Positions 18,976 to 28,514 of a stretch of 64,000 bases of DNA are shown piece after piece (within the stretch, counting starts at the first letter, position 1; the number at the start of each line of letters is the position of its first letter). The DNA lies in NCBI GenBank assembly GCA_947630175.1, contig CANRGJ010000011.1:1-64000 (forward strand). Direction: 5' to 3'. The DNA is from an uncultured Ruminiclostridium sp. (GTDB taxonomy: Bacteria; Bacillota; Clostridia; Oscillospirales; Ruminococcaceae). Both the position numbers and the translations under genes were made by a program. The notes under the pieces were generated by a model, which was not told the origin of the DNA, searched no databases, and worked only from the letters and a program-made list of their open reading frames with translations.

Positions 18976-19881
18976 ATGGCGGAAGTAAAATTCAGCACAG
19001 GCGACGCAAAGCCCGTAAATGGCAAACACGTGGGAAAATGGGTGCTTGTGATAATCATTCTGGTATTTGTAGCAATACTGCTGGGCAGTTCATTTACGAT
19101 AGTGAACGAGGGCTACGTAGGGGTAAAATACCGTTTCGGAAAGATAGAGCAGGACAACCTGACGGCAGGACTTAACATTCACATTCCCTTTATCGAGGAG
19201 ATAGTGCAGGTGGATACGAGGGAACAGGTGTACGCTGTCACCACCGACGCTTATACCAGCGACACGCAGTCGGTGAACGAGTTGCAGCTTAAGGTGAACT
19301 ATTGCTACGACAGCTCAATGCTCAGCAATATAATCAGGAATATCGGCGTTTCCAATGTGGAAACGAAGCTGCTCGTGCCCAACGTGCAGAAGATAGCAAA
19401 GGACGCAATAGGCAAGGTAAAGGCTGAACAGCTGGTACAGTCAAGGGCGGACGTTACCACGGAGATACAAAATTCCCTCACCGAAATTCTTGACGATTAC
19501 GGCATTGTGGTAACTGCGTTTGCAATAGAGAACCTGAGCTTTGACTCCGCATTTGAGGAATCCATTCAGGCAAAGGTCATCGCCGAGCAGGACGCTTTGA
19601 AAATGGAAAACAAGACCAAGGAAAAGCAGGAGGAGGCAAAGCAGGTGGTAATCGCCGCACAGGCGGACGCCGACTCAAAGCGCATAGCCGCCGAAGCGGA
19701 GGCTGACGCTATCAAGGTGATACAGGAGCAATTGCAAAGCTCCCCCAACTATATAGAATATCTCAAGGTAGACAGGTGGAACGGACAACTGCCGCAGGTG
19801 GTGTCCGACGGCGTAAATCCTTTTGTGGCGCTTGATTCCAACACAGCGGGGAACACGGCGGCAGGAAACGGCGGAAACTGA
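18976..19881 (+). CDS. SPFH/prohibitin family membrane protein
   Basis: N-terminal TM, 'IVNEGYVGVKYRFGKIEQDNLTAGLNIHIPFIEEIVQVDTREQ', Ala/Glu-rich coiled coil. Confidence 0.9.
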   Translation: MAEVKFSTGDAKPVNGKHVGKWVLVIIILVFVAILLGSSFTIVNEGYVGVKYRFGKIEQDNLTAGLNIHIPFIEEIVQVDTREQVYAVTTDAYTSDTQSVNELQLKVNYCYDSSMLSNIIRNIGVSNVETKLLVPNVQKIAKDAIGKVKAEQLVQSRADVTTEIQNSLTEILDDYGIVVTAFAIENLSFDSAFEESIQAKVIAEQDALKMENKTKEKQEEAKQVVIAAQADADSKRIAAEAEADAIKVIQEQLQSSPNYIEYLKVDRWNGQLPQVVSDGVNPFVALDSNTAGNTAAGNGGN

Positions 19882-19888
19882 TAGCTTG

Positions 19889-19912
19889 AGGGGCGGTCTA
19901 CCGCCCCTTTTG
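19889..19912 (+). terminator. Hairpin/terminator
   Basis: aggggcggtctaccgcccctttt. Confidence 0.65.
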
Positions 19913-19937
19913 AATGAAAGATAAGGGAAATGACAAA

Positions 19938-22319
19938 ATGAAGGACTTAAACGGGATAAAAAGACAGTGCCTGGACAGATTTTTCAGCAGGACAAACGAA
20001 AGACAGCGCGAGGCGATATATCAGACTGAGGGCGCTTTGCTCATAATCGCGGGAGCAGGAAGCGGAAAAACGACGGTTTTGTGCAACAGGATAGCAAATC
20101 TCCTGCTGTTCGGAAAAAGCTACAACTCCACGCTGAAACGGCAGCTTTCCGAGGAGGACGAAAAATTCCTCACGGATTATGCAAAGGGAAAAATTGAGAT
20201 AAACGAGCAGTCCACCCTCAGGCTCTCCACCCTGCTTGGGGTGGAAAGAGCCGCCCCCTGGCGTATTCTGGCGGTGACCTTTACCAACAAGGCGGCAGGG
20301 GAGCTGAAAGAGCGTTTGCAGAATATGAACGCCCCGGGCGGCGGAGAGGTGTTCGCAGGGACGTTCCACTCCACCTGCGTCAAGATACTGCGCCGCGGGA
20401 TAGACGCTCTTGGATACAAAAATTCCTTTACCATTTACGACACTGACGACAGCCTGAGAGTGATAAAGGACGTGATGAAGGAGCTTAACGTTTCCGACAA
20501 GGCGTTCAGCCCCAAAGAATTTCAAAGCAAGATAAGCAGGGCGAAGGACCAGCTTTTGTACCCTGCGGATTTTCCCGTCAGCACCGACAGCGGGCGGGCG
20601 GATTTCAAGCTGGAAAGGGCGAGAGAGGTTTACAGGCGGTATCAGCAGAAGCTGAAAAACGCCAACGCCCTTGACTTCGACGATCTGATAATGAAAACGG
20701 TGGAGCTGTTCCAGACCTGCCCCGAAGCATTGGAACGGTGGCAGCGCAGCTTTGACTACATAATGGTGGACGAGTATCAGGACACCAACACCGCCCAGTA
20801 CAAGCTGATCTCCCTGCTGGCAAAGGGCAGCGGAAATCTTTGCGTCGTTGGGGACGAGGATCAGAGCATTTACCGTTTCAGAGGGGCGACTATTGAAAAT
20901 ATCCTCAGCTTTGAAAAGGAATTTGGCGCAAAGGTGGTAAAGCTGGAGCAAAACTATCGTTCCACCGAGACCATTCTGGACGCCGCAAACGCAGTTATCA
21001 AAAACAATACTCAGCGCAAGGGGAAAAATCTCTGGAGCGACAAGGGCAAGGGTGAGAAGATAAAGCTGGACCTTTACCAGTCCGAGACTGACGAGGCGGA
21101 CAGCATTGCCCGCACCGTCCTCGACCTGAAGGAGCAGGGCGGCGGCTTTAACGACAGCGCCGTGCTTTACCGCACAAACGCACAGTCCCGCACGATAGAG
21201 CTTTCTATGGCGAAAATGGGCATTCCTTACCGTATGGTGGGCGGAACCAAGTTCTACGACCGCAAGGAAATAAAGGATATGCTGGCGTATCTCAGCGTTA
21301 TCAACAATCATTCCGACACTGTAAGGCTGAGCCGTATCATAAACGAGCCGAAGAGAGGGATAGGCGACGCGACCCAGGCGGAGATATTCCGCATAGCGGA
21401 CGGAACGGGAATGACCCCTGTGGAGGTAATGGAGCACGCTGATGAATTTGACGGGCTTTCCAAAAAGTCAAAGATACTTGAGGAGCTTGGAAGAATGTTC
21501 CGTGAGCTTGGGCAGGGTGAGGACAGACCCCTTGACCATCTGGTGGACGATATCCTTGCCGCTACGGGATATGAGAATATGCTGGATAAGCAGGGGGACG
21601 AGGGCGCCGCAAGAATGGAGAACATTCAGGAGCTTAAATCGGGTATGATAAAGTTCTGCGAGGAAAACGAGGAACATTCCCTCTCCGACTATCTGGAAAA
21701 CATCGCCCTTATCACCGACCTTGACAGCTACGACCAGAGCGAGGACAGGGTGACCCTTATGACTATGCACGGAGCAAAGGGGCTTGAATTTGACAACGTG
21801 TTCATCGTGGGGGCGGAGGAGAATATTTTCCCCTCCTATCGCTCTCAGCTTGATATGAACGAGATAGAGGAGGAGCGCAGGCTTGCCTACGTTGCGATAA
21901 CGAGAGCGAGGAAAAAGCTGTTTATCAGCCACGCAAGGCAAAGACTGCTGTACGGCAATACCCAGCGCAACAGAGTTTCACGCTTTGTGGAGGAGATACC
22001 CGAGGAATATCTGGAATTTACCGACCACACTATGCGCACCTCGTTCCAGCCCGTTCAGAAAAGCGTCAAGCCTGGGTATTTACAGCAGGAAACGAGGCAC
22101 GCTCAGGTGGAAAAGATGGCGGCGAGGATCTCCGCCTCCCACTCTTCTCCCCTCTCCTTTGAAAGCGGCGAGAGGATAAAGCACCGTGTTTTCGGCGAGG
22201 GAACGGTGCTGAACGTGACGCCGATGGGCAACGACAATCTGCTGGAGATAGCCTTTGACAAGGCGGGGACGAAAAAGATAATGGCGAATTTCGCAAAAGT
22301 GGAAAAAGCGGATAGTTAA
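19938..22319 (+). CDS. pcrA: UvrD/PcrA/Rep-type ATP-dependent DNA helicase
   Basis: 'TNERQREAIYQTEGALLIIAGAGSGKTTVL', 'AVTFTNKAAGEL', 'VDEYQDTN', 'GDEDQSIYRFRGA', 'TMHGAKGLEFDNVFI', C-terminal PcrA-like tail. Confidence 0.95.
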   Translation: MKDLNGIKRQCLDRFFSRTNERQREAIYQTEGALLIIAGAGSGKTTVLCNRIANLLLFGKSYNSTLKRQLSEEDEKFLTDYAKGKIEINEQSTLRLSTLLGVERAAPWRILAVTFTNKAAGELKERLQNMNAPGGGEVFAGTFHSTCVKILRRGIDALGYKNSFTIYDTDDSLRVIKDVMKELNVSDKAFSPKEFQSKISRAKDQLLYPADFPVSTDSGRADFKLERAREVYRRYQQKLKNANALDFDDLIMKTVELFQTCPEALERWQRSFDYIMVDEYQDTNTAQYKLISLLAKGSGNLCVVGDEDQSIYRFRGATIENILSFEKEFGAKVVKLEQNYRSTETILDAANAVIKNNTQRKGKNLWSDKGKGEKIKLDLYQSETDEADSIARTVLDLKEQGGGFNDSAVLYRTNAQSRTIELSMAKMGIPYRMVGGTKFYDRKEIKDMLAYLSVINNHSDTVRLSRIINEPKRGIGDATQAEIFRIADGTGMTPVEVMEHADEFDGLSKKSKILEELGRMFRELGQGEDRPLDHLVDDILAATGYENMLDKQGDEGAARMENIQELKSGMIKFCEENEEHSLSDYLENIALITDLDSYDQSEDRVTLMTMHGAKGLEFDNVFIVGAEENIFPSYRSQLDMNEIEEERRLAYVAITRARKKLFISHARQRLLYGNTQRNRVSRFVEEIPEEYLEFTDHTMRTSFQPVQKSVKPGYLQQETRHAQVEKMAARISASHSSPLSFESGERIKHRVFGEGTVLNVTPMGNDNLLEIAFDKAGTKKIMANFAKVEKADS

Positions 22320-22340
22320 AAGCGAAAATTATCAAAAAAT

Positions 22341-22387
22341 AAGCGCTGATTCGGAGGTCGCTCTGAATCGGCGCTTTGCTTTTTTAT
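22341..22387 (+). terminator. Terminator after pcrA
   Basis: aagcgctgattcgga...tgaatcggcgctttgctttttt. Confidence 0.65.
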
Positions 22388-22416
22388 CGTCTGCTTATTT
22401 ACTCAGCTCTTCACTT

Positions 22417-22959
22417 TTACTCATCAAGTATAACGTCCGCGTCGGCGCTTCCCGTAACGGTGAAGCTGGTTATTTCAGCGGAAATTTTCTGATTGGGAAG
22501 TTCCATATGCTTGGGTGAAGAACTGCCCTTGCCGTACAGCATAAGACATTCCCCTGTCTGCACTAAAGAGCCGTCGTCGGTGACGGTGACTTTTCCGTTT
22601 CCGCCCGCCGCTTCCTCCATAGCGGAAATTATTGCGGAAATGGGAGAATAGGCGAAATCATCGGTGAGATTTTCAGCGGAAAAGTCACCCATTGATGCGG
22701 AAGCGGCGCCGCTTTTGTAGTTAATCACAAGTCCCTGCGCCTCGTACGGCTCGGTGAGAGTTATCGTCCATATCCCCGTTCCCTTTCGGTTGAAATCGGC
22801 GGTAAATCCGCTTTCTCCCGCCGTCACCTGCGCCGTCATCTTATAGCTTTTGTCCATATCGGGCGCTTTGGGCGCAAGTATCCCGCCGTCAGCGCAGGAG
22901 GTCAGCAGTAATGCGGCGGCAGCGACAGCTATCAGCCTTCTGAATTTTAAAGTACCCAT
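22417..22959 (-). CDS. Predicted lipoprotein of unknown function
   Basis: Signal peptide and lipobox 'RLIAVAAAALLLTSCADGG'; stop close to the nnrDE start. Confidence 0.75.
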   Translation of the reverse strand: MGTLKFRRLIAVAAAALLLTSCADGGILAPKAPDMDKSYKMTAQVTAGESGFTADFNRKGTGIWTITLTEPYEAQGLVINYKSGAASASMGDFSAENLTDDFAYSPISAIISAMEEAAGGNGKVTVTDDGSLVQTGECLMLYGKGSSSPKHMELPNQKISAEITSFTVTGSADADVILDE

Positions 22960-22993
22960 AAATATCCTTTCGCGAAGGACGTTTATTTGACCG

Positions 22994-24505
22994 TCAGAGC
23001 ATTGCTCTCCCCAGAGTGTCCGCCACGTCGCCTGCCGTTACAGAGGCGGGGGCGGCGCTTTTCACCAGGATATCCGCCGACAGACCGTGAAGATACGCTC
23101 CAAGAACGGCGGCGTCAAAGGGGTCTGTTCCCTGCGCCAGAAGCCCGCCGATAAGTCCTGTGAGCACGTCGCCCGTTCCCGCCTTGGCAAGGGCGGTGTT
23201 TCCCGTAGGATTGACAAAAATTCTGCCCTCAGGCGAGGCTATGACGGTATTCACGCCTTTCAGCAGTATAACTGCTCCCGTTTTTGCGGCAAAGCGGCGG
23301 ACGATATTGATACGGTCCTTCTGCACCTGCTCCGCTGTAAGACCCAGCAGGCGGGCAAGCTCGCCGGGGTGGGGAGTTAAGATAAGGGGACGGTCCTTGT
23401 CCTCCAGTTCATATATATTATCTTTCAGACAGTTTATTCCGTCCGCGTCGATAACAACGGGGCATTTTCTTTTTCGGAGGACTTTTTTCAGCATTTTCAG
23501 GGTAGAAGCGCCGTTTCCCATACCACAGCCTATCGTGACGGCGGTGGCTTTTTCCAGCGCCTCGTCAAAGTCCCTTTCCTCCCTTGAAACAAAAATACAT
23601 TCGGGAACGGCGGCGGGCGCAACGTTCAAAACCTTGGACACTGAGGAAAGAGTCACAAACCCTGCTCCGCTTCTCAATGCACCCTTGCAGGAAAGAATGG
23701 CGGCGCCGATATATTTTTCGCTTCCCGCAATATTCAGCAGTCTGCCGAAATTGCCCTTGTTTGCGCTTTTGGGTCGGGCGGGGAGCTTTTCCTTTATTGA
23801 GGGAGGAGTAAAAATTCCGTCATATTCGGCATAGCATTTTTCCGTTATGCCGATATCAAGGATTTTTACTTCCCCGCACATATCGTATGCGGGGTGGTTC
23901 AGCAGTCCCGTTTTCATTGCGGCGAGGACGTACGTCACGTCGGGGAGGAAAGCATTTTCACAAATCTCGCCGCTGTCGCCGTTTATTCCGCTGGGAATGT
24001 CCACGGAAATTTTCAGCGGTCTGCGGCGGCGGTTTGATACTGCGAAAAGCTGTGCCACGTCTTGGGGCAATCGTCCGTGAAAGCCCGTTCCGAACACGCA
24101 GTCTACTATCACGTCCACCGATTTGACGCAGTTTATTGCCGCTTCGGGGGAATTTTTAAGGGAAATGCGGGGCGGCTGAGGCTTGCCCTCCCGTGAACGG
24201 GCGCAGGCTTTTGCGGTATCGGTGTCAGGCTCGTTTTTCGTCAGCAGGACGGTAACGTTCCCGCCCCCTTCTTTCAGCAAAAAGGCAAGCTGAACGCCGT
24301 CGCCGCCGTTGTTCCCGCCGCCGCAGAGAACGGCAAAGCGTTTGTTTTTTATTTCGGTCAGCGCTGTTATCCCGCCGTATACCGCAAGGGCGGCGTTTTT
24401 CATCAGGGTGTCAAGAAATACGCCGTTTCCTGCGGAATTTTCCTCCGCCGCTTTCATTTGGGCGGAATTTACGATATATGTCATTTCTTTCTCCTGTAAG
24501 GTCAA
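22994..24505 (-). CDS. nnr: Bifunctional ADP-dependent NAD(P)H-hydrate dehydratase / NAD(P)H-hydrate epimerase
   Basis: N-terminal epimerase 'CGGGNNGGDGVQLAFLL'; C-terminal kinase-like 'LTPHPGELARLLG', 'NPTGNTALAKAGTGDVLTGLIGGLLAQG'. Confidence 0.93.
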   Translation of the reverse strand: MTLQEKEMTYIVNSAQMKAAEENSAGNGVFLDTLMKNAALAVYGGITALTEIKNKRFAVLCGGGNNGGDGVQLAFLLKEGGGNVTVLLTKNEPDTDTAKACARSREGKPQPPRISLKNSPEAAINCVKSVDVIVDCVFGTGFHGRLPQDVAQLFAVSNRRRRPLKISVDIPSGINGDSGEICENAFLPDVTYVLAAMKTGLLNHPAYDMCGEVKILDIGITEKCYAEYDGIFTPPSIKEKLPARPKSANKGNFGRLLNIAGSEKYIGAAILSCKGALRSGAGFVTLSSVSKVLNVAPAAVPECIFVSREERDFDEALEKATAVTIGCGMGNGASTLKMLKKVLRKRKCPVVIDADGINCLKDNIYELEDKDRPLILTPHPGELARLLGLTAEQVQKDRINIVRRFAAKTGAVILLKGVNTVIASPEGRIFVNPTGNTALAKAGTGDVLTGLIGGLLAQGTDPFDAAVLGAYLHGLSADILVKSAAPASVTAGDVADTLGRAML

Positions 24506-24507
24506 AA

Positions 24508-24535
24508 TAAAAAGGCGGCTACGCCGCCCTTTTTA
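24508..24535. terminator. Bidirectional terminator
   Basis: aaaaaggcggctacgccgccctttttatt. Confidence 0.7.
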
Positions 24536-24724
24536 TTACTCCTCATCGTCCTTATGAGCAGCTTTCTTTCTTCTGTTTCTCTTTTTCTTCTTGGCGCTCT
24601 GAGAGGCGACTATCGCAATTATGACACAAACTACAAGAATTATGCCCGCTATCAGAAACGGCAGGAAGTCCAGAGTTGTACCTGTATTTACGTTTGCTAC
24701 AACATCAGCTACAAGCTCGTTCAT
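24536..24724 (-). CDS. 62-aa single-pass membrane microprotein with Lys-rich tail
   Basis: TM 'FLPFLIAGIILVVCVIIAIVA' then 'SQSAKKKKRNRRKKAAHKDDEE'; own terminator downstream. Confidence 0.6.
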   Translation of the reverse strand: MNELVADVVANVNTGTTLDFLPFLIAGIILVVCVIIAIVASQSAKKKKRNRRKKAAHKDDEE

Positions 24725-24800
24725 TTTATTTTTCGTCCTTTCATCTGTACTTTTTTATTTTTTCTGCATAAATGCAGTCAAATACCGTCGTCAAAAAGTT

Positions 24801-25493
24801 TCACTTATCCACAGGCTCACGCCCTGTCAAAAACCGTATCGCACGCTGTACGGAATTTCTCACGTGCTCCATATCGGCGTTGTGGAGCTTTCCCGCATTG
24901 CGGTAGTCAAAGCTCTGGCAAAATTCCTCCACGTCGGCGGTGAGCTGTTTCATATAGTTGTCGGTAAGCGCCTCAAGATCTTTTCTGAAGGAGGCAAAGT
25001 CCCCCTTGGACATCTGACTTGCTCCCGCCTGCAAAAGCAGCTTGTAATGGGGAAGGCATATGTATTCCTGCTGATTGAACAGGGTCTTGAAGGCGGGGTC
25101 GGTGGAGTACATTTTAAACACCGTTTCCAGCGTGTGATTTATCCCCCAGCTCACCTTGCTGCATACAAAGCAGGTATTTCCCGCCTGCTCCGTCTTTTTC
25201 CCCTTGCCGAAGGGCAGCTTTGAGCCGAAAAGCTCCTTTTCCGCCTCAGCCATATGGGTGCTTAACATAAGGGCGAGGGAAAGGCGGTTATTCTGCTGTA
25301 AAAGCATATTGTAGTGAGTGTGGCAAAAGCCCAGCTTGTTCGTTTCTATCCGCACATCAGGCTCCATCATAGCGGCGCCCATTATGTATTCGCAGATATG
25401 CTCCTCAATGCCGTCACGCAGGCGGCAGATTGGGCAGCCGTCCTTTGGTCCGAACACGTCGTTTACGGGTATTGTCAGTATGCTTTCACGCAT
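24801..25493 (-). CDS. DUF6062 family protein
   Basis: 230 aa; 'FGPKDGCPICRLRDGIEEHICEYIMGAAMMEPDVRIETNKLGFCHTHYNMLLQQNNRLSLALMLSTH', paired CxxC-type motifs. Confidence 0.75.
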   Translation of the reverse strand: MRESILTIPVNDVFGPKDGCPICRLRDGIEEHICEYIMGAAMMEPDVRIETNKLGFCHTHYNMLLQQNNRLSLALMLSTHMAEAEKELFGSKLPFGKGKKTEQAGNTCFVCSKVSWGINHTLETVFKMYSTDPAFKTLFNQQEYICLPHYKLLLQAGASQMSKGDFASFRKDLEALTDNYMKQLTADVEEFCQSFDYRNAGKLHNADMEHVRNSVQRAIRFLTGREPVDK

Positions 25494-25530
25494 TTTTTAA
25501 TTCCTCCCGCTGAAAATTTTGTGAATTTTC

Positions 25531-25559
25531 TTGCTTATTATCTATTATTGTATTATAAT
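25531..25559 (+). promoter_or_regulatory. Promoter of the DNA glycosylase gene
   Basis: TTGCTT, 17 bp, TATAAT. Confidence 0.6.
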
Positions 25560-25594
25560 ATTCTTAAAATATCAAGTGGAAAGAGAAAATTTTT

Positions 25595-26404
25595 ATGGAT
25601 TTTTTTATCAGGGCGGACTGTCTTGATCTGAAACAGACGCTTTTCTGCGGTCAATGCTTTCGTTTTGTCCAGACGGAAGAAAATATTTTTGAAGGAACGG
25701 CGTGGGACAAATTTGTAAGATTGCGGCAGGAAAAGGACGGTATCACGCTCCTTGACGTGAATGACAGCGATGTGCCGTTCTGGGAGGATTATTTTGACGT
25801 GAGCCTGGACTACGGCGAGCTGATACGCTCATTCAGCGAGGACGAAACGCTGAAAGCCGCCTGCAAGGGGCGCGGGATACGGGTGCTGAGGCAGCAGCCT
25901 TTTGAAACGCTTATCAGCTTTATCATTTCCCAGAACAACAACATCAAAAGGATAACGGGAATAATTGAACGTTTGTGCGAAAATTTCGGAGAAAAGACGG
26001 CGCACGGTCACTCCTTCCCCACTGCGGAAAGGCTGGCGGGGCTGTCGGTTGAGGACTTGGCTCCTCTGCGGGCGGGATTTCGCGCAAAGTACATAATCGA
26101 CGCCGCACAAAAGGTGAACAGCGGCGAGGTGGATCTTGAAAAAATTGCGCTCCTCCCTGACGATGAAGCGAGGGAAGAGCTGAAAAAGATAAAGGGCGTA
26201 GGTGACAAGGTGGCGGACTGCGTTTTGCTGTTCGGTCTGCACCGACTGTCCGCCGTTCCCAAGGACGTGTGGATAAAAAGGGTCATCGCCTGCTGTTATC
26301 CCGACGGATTTCCCGCCTGCGTGGGAGAATATGCGGGTATCGCACAGCAGTATCTGTTTGATTATGCCCGAGTGGAAATGAAGGAAATGTTTACGGTGAA
26401 GTAA
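25595..26404 (+). CDS. DNA-3-methyladenine glycosylase / 8-oxoguanine glycosylase (HhH-GPD)
   Basis: 'QTLFCGQCFRF', 'SFIISQNNNIKRITGIIERLCENFG', HhH-GPD 'LKKIKGVGDKVADCVLLFGLHRLSAVPKDVWIKRV'. Confidence 0.93.
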   Translation: MDFFIRADCLDLKQTLFCGQCFRFVQTEENIFEGTAWDKFVRLRQEKDGITLLDVNDSDVPFWEDYFDVSLDYGELIRSFSEDETLKAACKGRGIRVLRQQPFETLISFIISQNNNIKRITGIIERLCENFGEKTAHGHSFPTAERLAGLSVEDLAPLRAGFRAKYIIDAAQKVNSGEVDLEKIALLPDDEAREELKKIKGVGDKVADCVLLFGLHRLSAVPKDVWIKRVIACCYPDGFPACVGEYAGIAQQYLFDYARVEMKEMFTVK

Positions 26405-26467
26405 GCGTATGTAAAAATAAATGCCCTTTCTCTGTTGGGAAGGTCTGCGAAGACCGCACGCCTGCCA

Positions 26468-26563
26468 CGGCGAAGCCGCATTTGACAGCTTCGCTGTCAA
26501 ATGGCAGGATTTGCGGAGCAAATCCTGCCCTCCGTTCCGCAGGAACGGAGGCGGCTTCGCCGC
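26468..26563. repeat. Five-hairpin modular element E6
   Basis: CATTTGACAGC-ttc-GCTGTCAAATG; GCAGGATTTGC-gga-GCAAATCCTGC; CCTCCGTTCC-gca-GGAACGGAGG between constant hairpins. Confidence 0.85.
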
Positions 26564-26678
26564 GCCTCGCACCACCCTCCCTTAGGAACTGACCCCGCTA
26601 ACCACTTGCGGGAGCTGTGTTCAGCGAAAGGGGCAGACGTGATAAATTTAAAAATAATGCTGAAAGGAAAAAATAAAG

Positions 26679-27215
26679 ATGAAATGCCCTGAATGTGGAA
26701 ACGAAATACTGCAAAGCGACAAATACTGCGGAAGGTGCGGCGCTTTCAACTCCGCTTCGCTTACCGCCGCTATGAATAATATCGACCCTCCCGACCAAAG
26801 CAAGGCTGAAGATATTGCCGAAGAAAAAACCGAAAATGCCGCTGAAACGGTCAGTGAAGCAGCCCAAGAAACTGCTCCTGCCGAAGCCGAAACGGAAAAT
26901 TCTATCCCCAAGGAAGAACCGCCCGCCGAGGAAATAACTCCAAAGGAGGAAACCCCCGTTCCCCCTGTGAGCGAAGCCGCGCCGAACACGGAACAGCAGG
27001 ACAAATATACATACCGCCAAGACGAATACAGCTATCCTAAAGAAAAGGAAAAGAAGGTTTGCTCCCTGTCGGTAGCGGTGTTCTGCGTCGTTATGGTGTT
27101 TATCCTGTCCGTTTTGTGCGGAGTTTTTGCGGGAATGTATTTCACCGAAAGGGCAAAGCACGCTCAGTCGCAAAGGCAGGAAACCGTTTATACTTCAATG
27201 AATACGGAGCTTTGA
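26679..27215 (+). CDS. Zinc-ribbon, single-TM protein of unknown function
   Basis: 'MKCPECGNEILQSDKYCGRCGAFN' zinc ribbon, Glu/Ala/Pro-rich linker, C-terminal TM. Confidence 0.8.
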   Translation: MKCPECGNEILQSDKYCGRCGAFNSASLTAAMNNIDPPDQSKAEDIAEEKTENAAETVSEAAQETAPAEAETENSIPKEEPPAEEITPKEETPVPPVSEAAPNTEQQDKYTYRQDEYSYPKEKEKKVCSLSVAVFCVVMVFILSVLCGVFAGMYFTERAKHAQSQRQETVYTSMNTEL

Positions 27216-27216
27216 T

Positions 27217-27891
27217 ATGGTAAATATAGGAAACAGCTGGGACGATCTGCTGGCGGAGGAATGGGAAAAGCCGTATTACCTTAAGCTGAGGAAATTTCTC
27301 AAGGAGGAATACGGAAAGTACCGTGTATTCCCGCCTATGGACGATATTTTTAATTCCCTGCGCTATGCGGACTACGACAGCGTGCGGGCGGTGATAATCG
27401 GGCAGGACCCGTATCACGAGCCTAATCAGGCTCACGGGCTCGCCTTTTCGGTGAAAAAAGGCTGTCCCATTCCGCCGTCCCTGAAAAATATTTACGCTGA
27501 GATACAGCAGGATCTGGGCTACGCTCCTCCCCTTCACGGCGAGCTGACAAGCTGGGCAAGGCAGGGGGTATTATTGCTGAACACGGTGCTGACGGTGCGA
27601 ATGGGTCAGGCGAACAGCCACCGTGGGCAAGGCTGGGAGCAGTTCACCGACGCTGTGATACAAAAGGTGAATATGAAAAAGACTCCCGTTGTCTACCTGC
27701 TGTGGGGCGCAAACGCACGGGAAAAGGCAAAGCTCATCACCAACCCGAAGCACCTTATCCTCACCGCCGCACACCCCAGTCCCCTTTCCGCCTACAACGG
27801 ATTTTTCGGGTGCAGGCATTTTTCCAAGGCAAACGCTTTCCTGAGAAACAGCGGAGCTGTGGAGATAGACTGGAAAATAGAAAACGATTGA
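27217..27891 (+). CDS. ung: Uracil-DNA glycosylase (family 1)
   Basis: 'VIIGQDPYHEPNQAHGLAFSVKKG', 'LLLNTVLTVR', 'HPSPLSAYNGFFGCRHFSKAN'. Confidence 0.97.
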   Translation: MVNIGNSWDDLLAEEWEKPYYLKLRKFLKEEYGKYRVFPPMDDIFNSLRYADYDSVRAVIIGQDPYHEPNQAHGLAFSVKKGCPIPPSLKNIYAEIQQDLGYAPPLHGELTSWARQGVLLLNTVLTVRMGQANSHRGQGWEQFTDAVIQKVNMKKTPVVYLLWGANAREKAKLITNPKHLILTAAHPSPLSAYNGFFGCRHFSKANAFLRNSGAVEIDWKIEND

Positions 27892-27940
27892 CAATTGATA
27901 ATTGATAATTGACAATTGATAATTGACAGTTGACAGTGGA
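27885..27940. repeat. Heptad repeat tract H2 (ATTGACA/ATTGATA type)
   Basis: cgattgacaattgataattgataattgacaattgataattgacagttgacagtgga. Confidence 0.8.
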
Positions 27941-27956
27941 AAATTATTTTTATCAC

Positions 27957-27994
27957 AAGCGCCGATTCGGAGAAATGCCTCCGTGTCGGCGCTT
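27957..27994 (+). terminator. Terminator after ung
   Basis: aagcgccgattcggagaaatgcctccgtgtcggcgctttcc. Confidence 0.65.
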
Positions 27995-28063
27995 TCCGTT
28001 TTGTTCAAATTTTGCCGCAGAAAAACGCCGTAATTTTTCACTGTAAAATTTTTTATTTTCCTA

Positions 28064-28092
28064 TTGACAAATCACGTTTTTCCTGTTATACT
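28064..28092 (+). promoter_or_regulatory. Promoter of the GntR-ABC operon
   Basis: TTGACA (28064-28069), 17 bp, TATACT (28087-28092). Confidence 0.8.
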
Positions 28093-28142
28093 GTCTGTAA
28101 CAAGTGTACTAATCATAATAATACAGTTAGAAAGGAGCAGGC

Positions 28143-28514
28143 ATGATAAGCGTAGACTACAAGGACAAACGTCCTATTTACGAACAGCTTGCCGTCAACA
28201 TAACGGCGATGGCGCTGTCAGGCGAGCTTAAGCCTGACGAACAGCTCCCCTCTGTGCGGCAGCTTGCGGTGCAGCTCAAGATAAATCCCAACACTATCGC
28301 CAAAGCGTATGCGGAGCTTGAGCGCAGGGGCGTGACCTACACCGTGGCGGGAAAAGGCTCGTTCATAAACAGCGACCTTTCCTCAGCGGCAAAAGCGCAG
28401 CAAAGCGCCGCCGAGAACAATTTCACGGAAGCGGTAATGCAGGCAAGGCTGTGCGGCATTGAAAAGAGCCGCCTGCTGGAAATGATAGGAGAAGCGTATG
28501 ATACAGATAAATGA
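28143..28514 (+). CDS. GntR family (YtrA-like) transcriptional regulator
   Basis: 'DKRPIYEQLAVNITAMALSGELKPDEQLPSVRQLAVQLKINPNTIAKAYAELERRG'. Confidence 0.93.
   Translation: MISVDYKDKRPIYEQLAVNITAMALSGELKPDEQLPSVRQLAVQLKINPNTIAKAYAELERRGVTYTVAGKGSFINSDLSSAAKAQQSAAENNFTEAVMQARLCGIEKSRLLEMIGEAYDTDK

Noticed and set aside
19938-22319. Insertion in the helicase between Walker A and motif Ia (NSTLKRQLSEEDEKFLTDYAKGKIEINEQSTLRLSTLLGVERAAPW)
   Set aside because: I recall comparable inserts in PcrA proteins of related Clostridia; not clearly unusual without an alignment.
25595-27891. Two DNA glycosylases plus zinc-ribbon protein as a new repair island
   Set aside because: Ogg-like and Ung proteins are housekeeping; separated by element E6 and with no other repair genes alongside.
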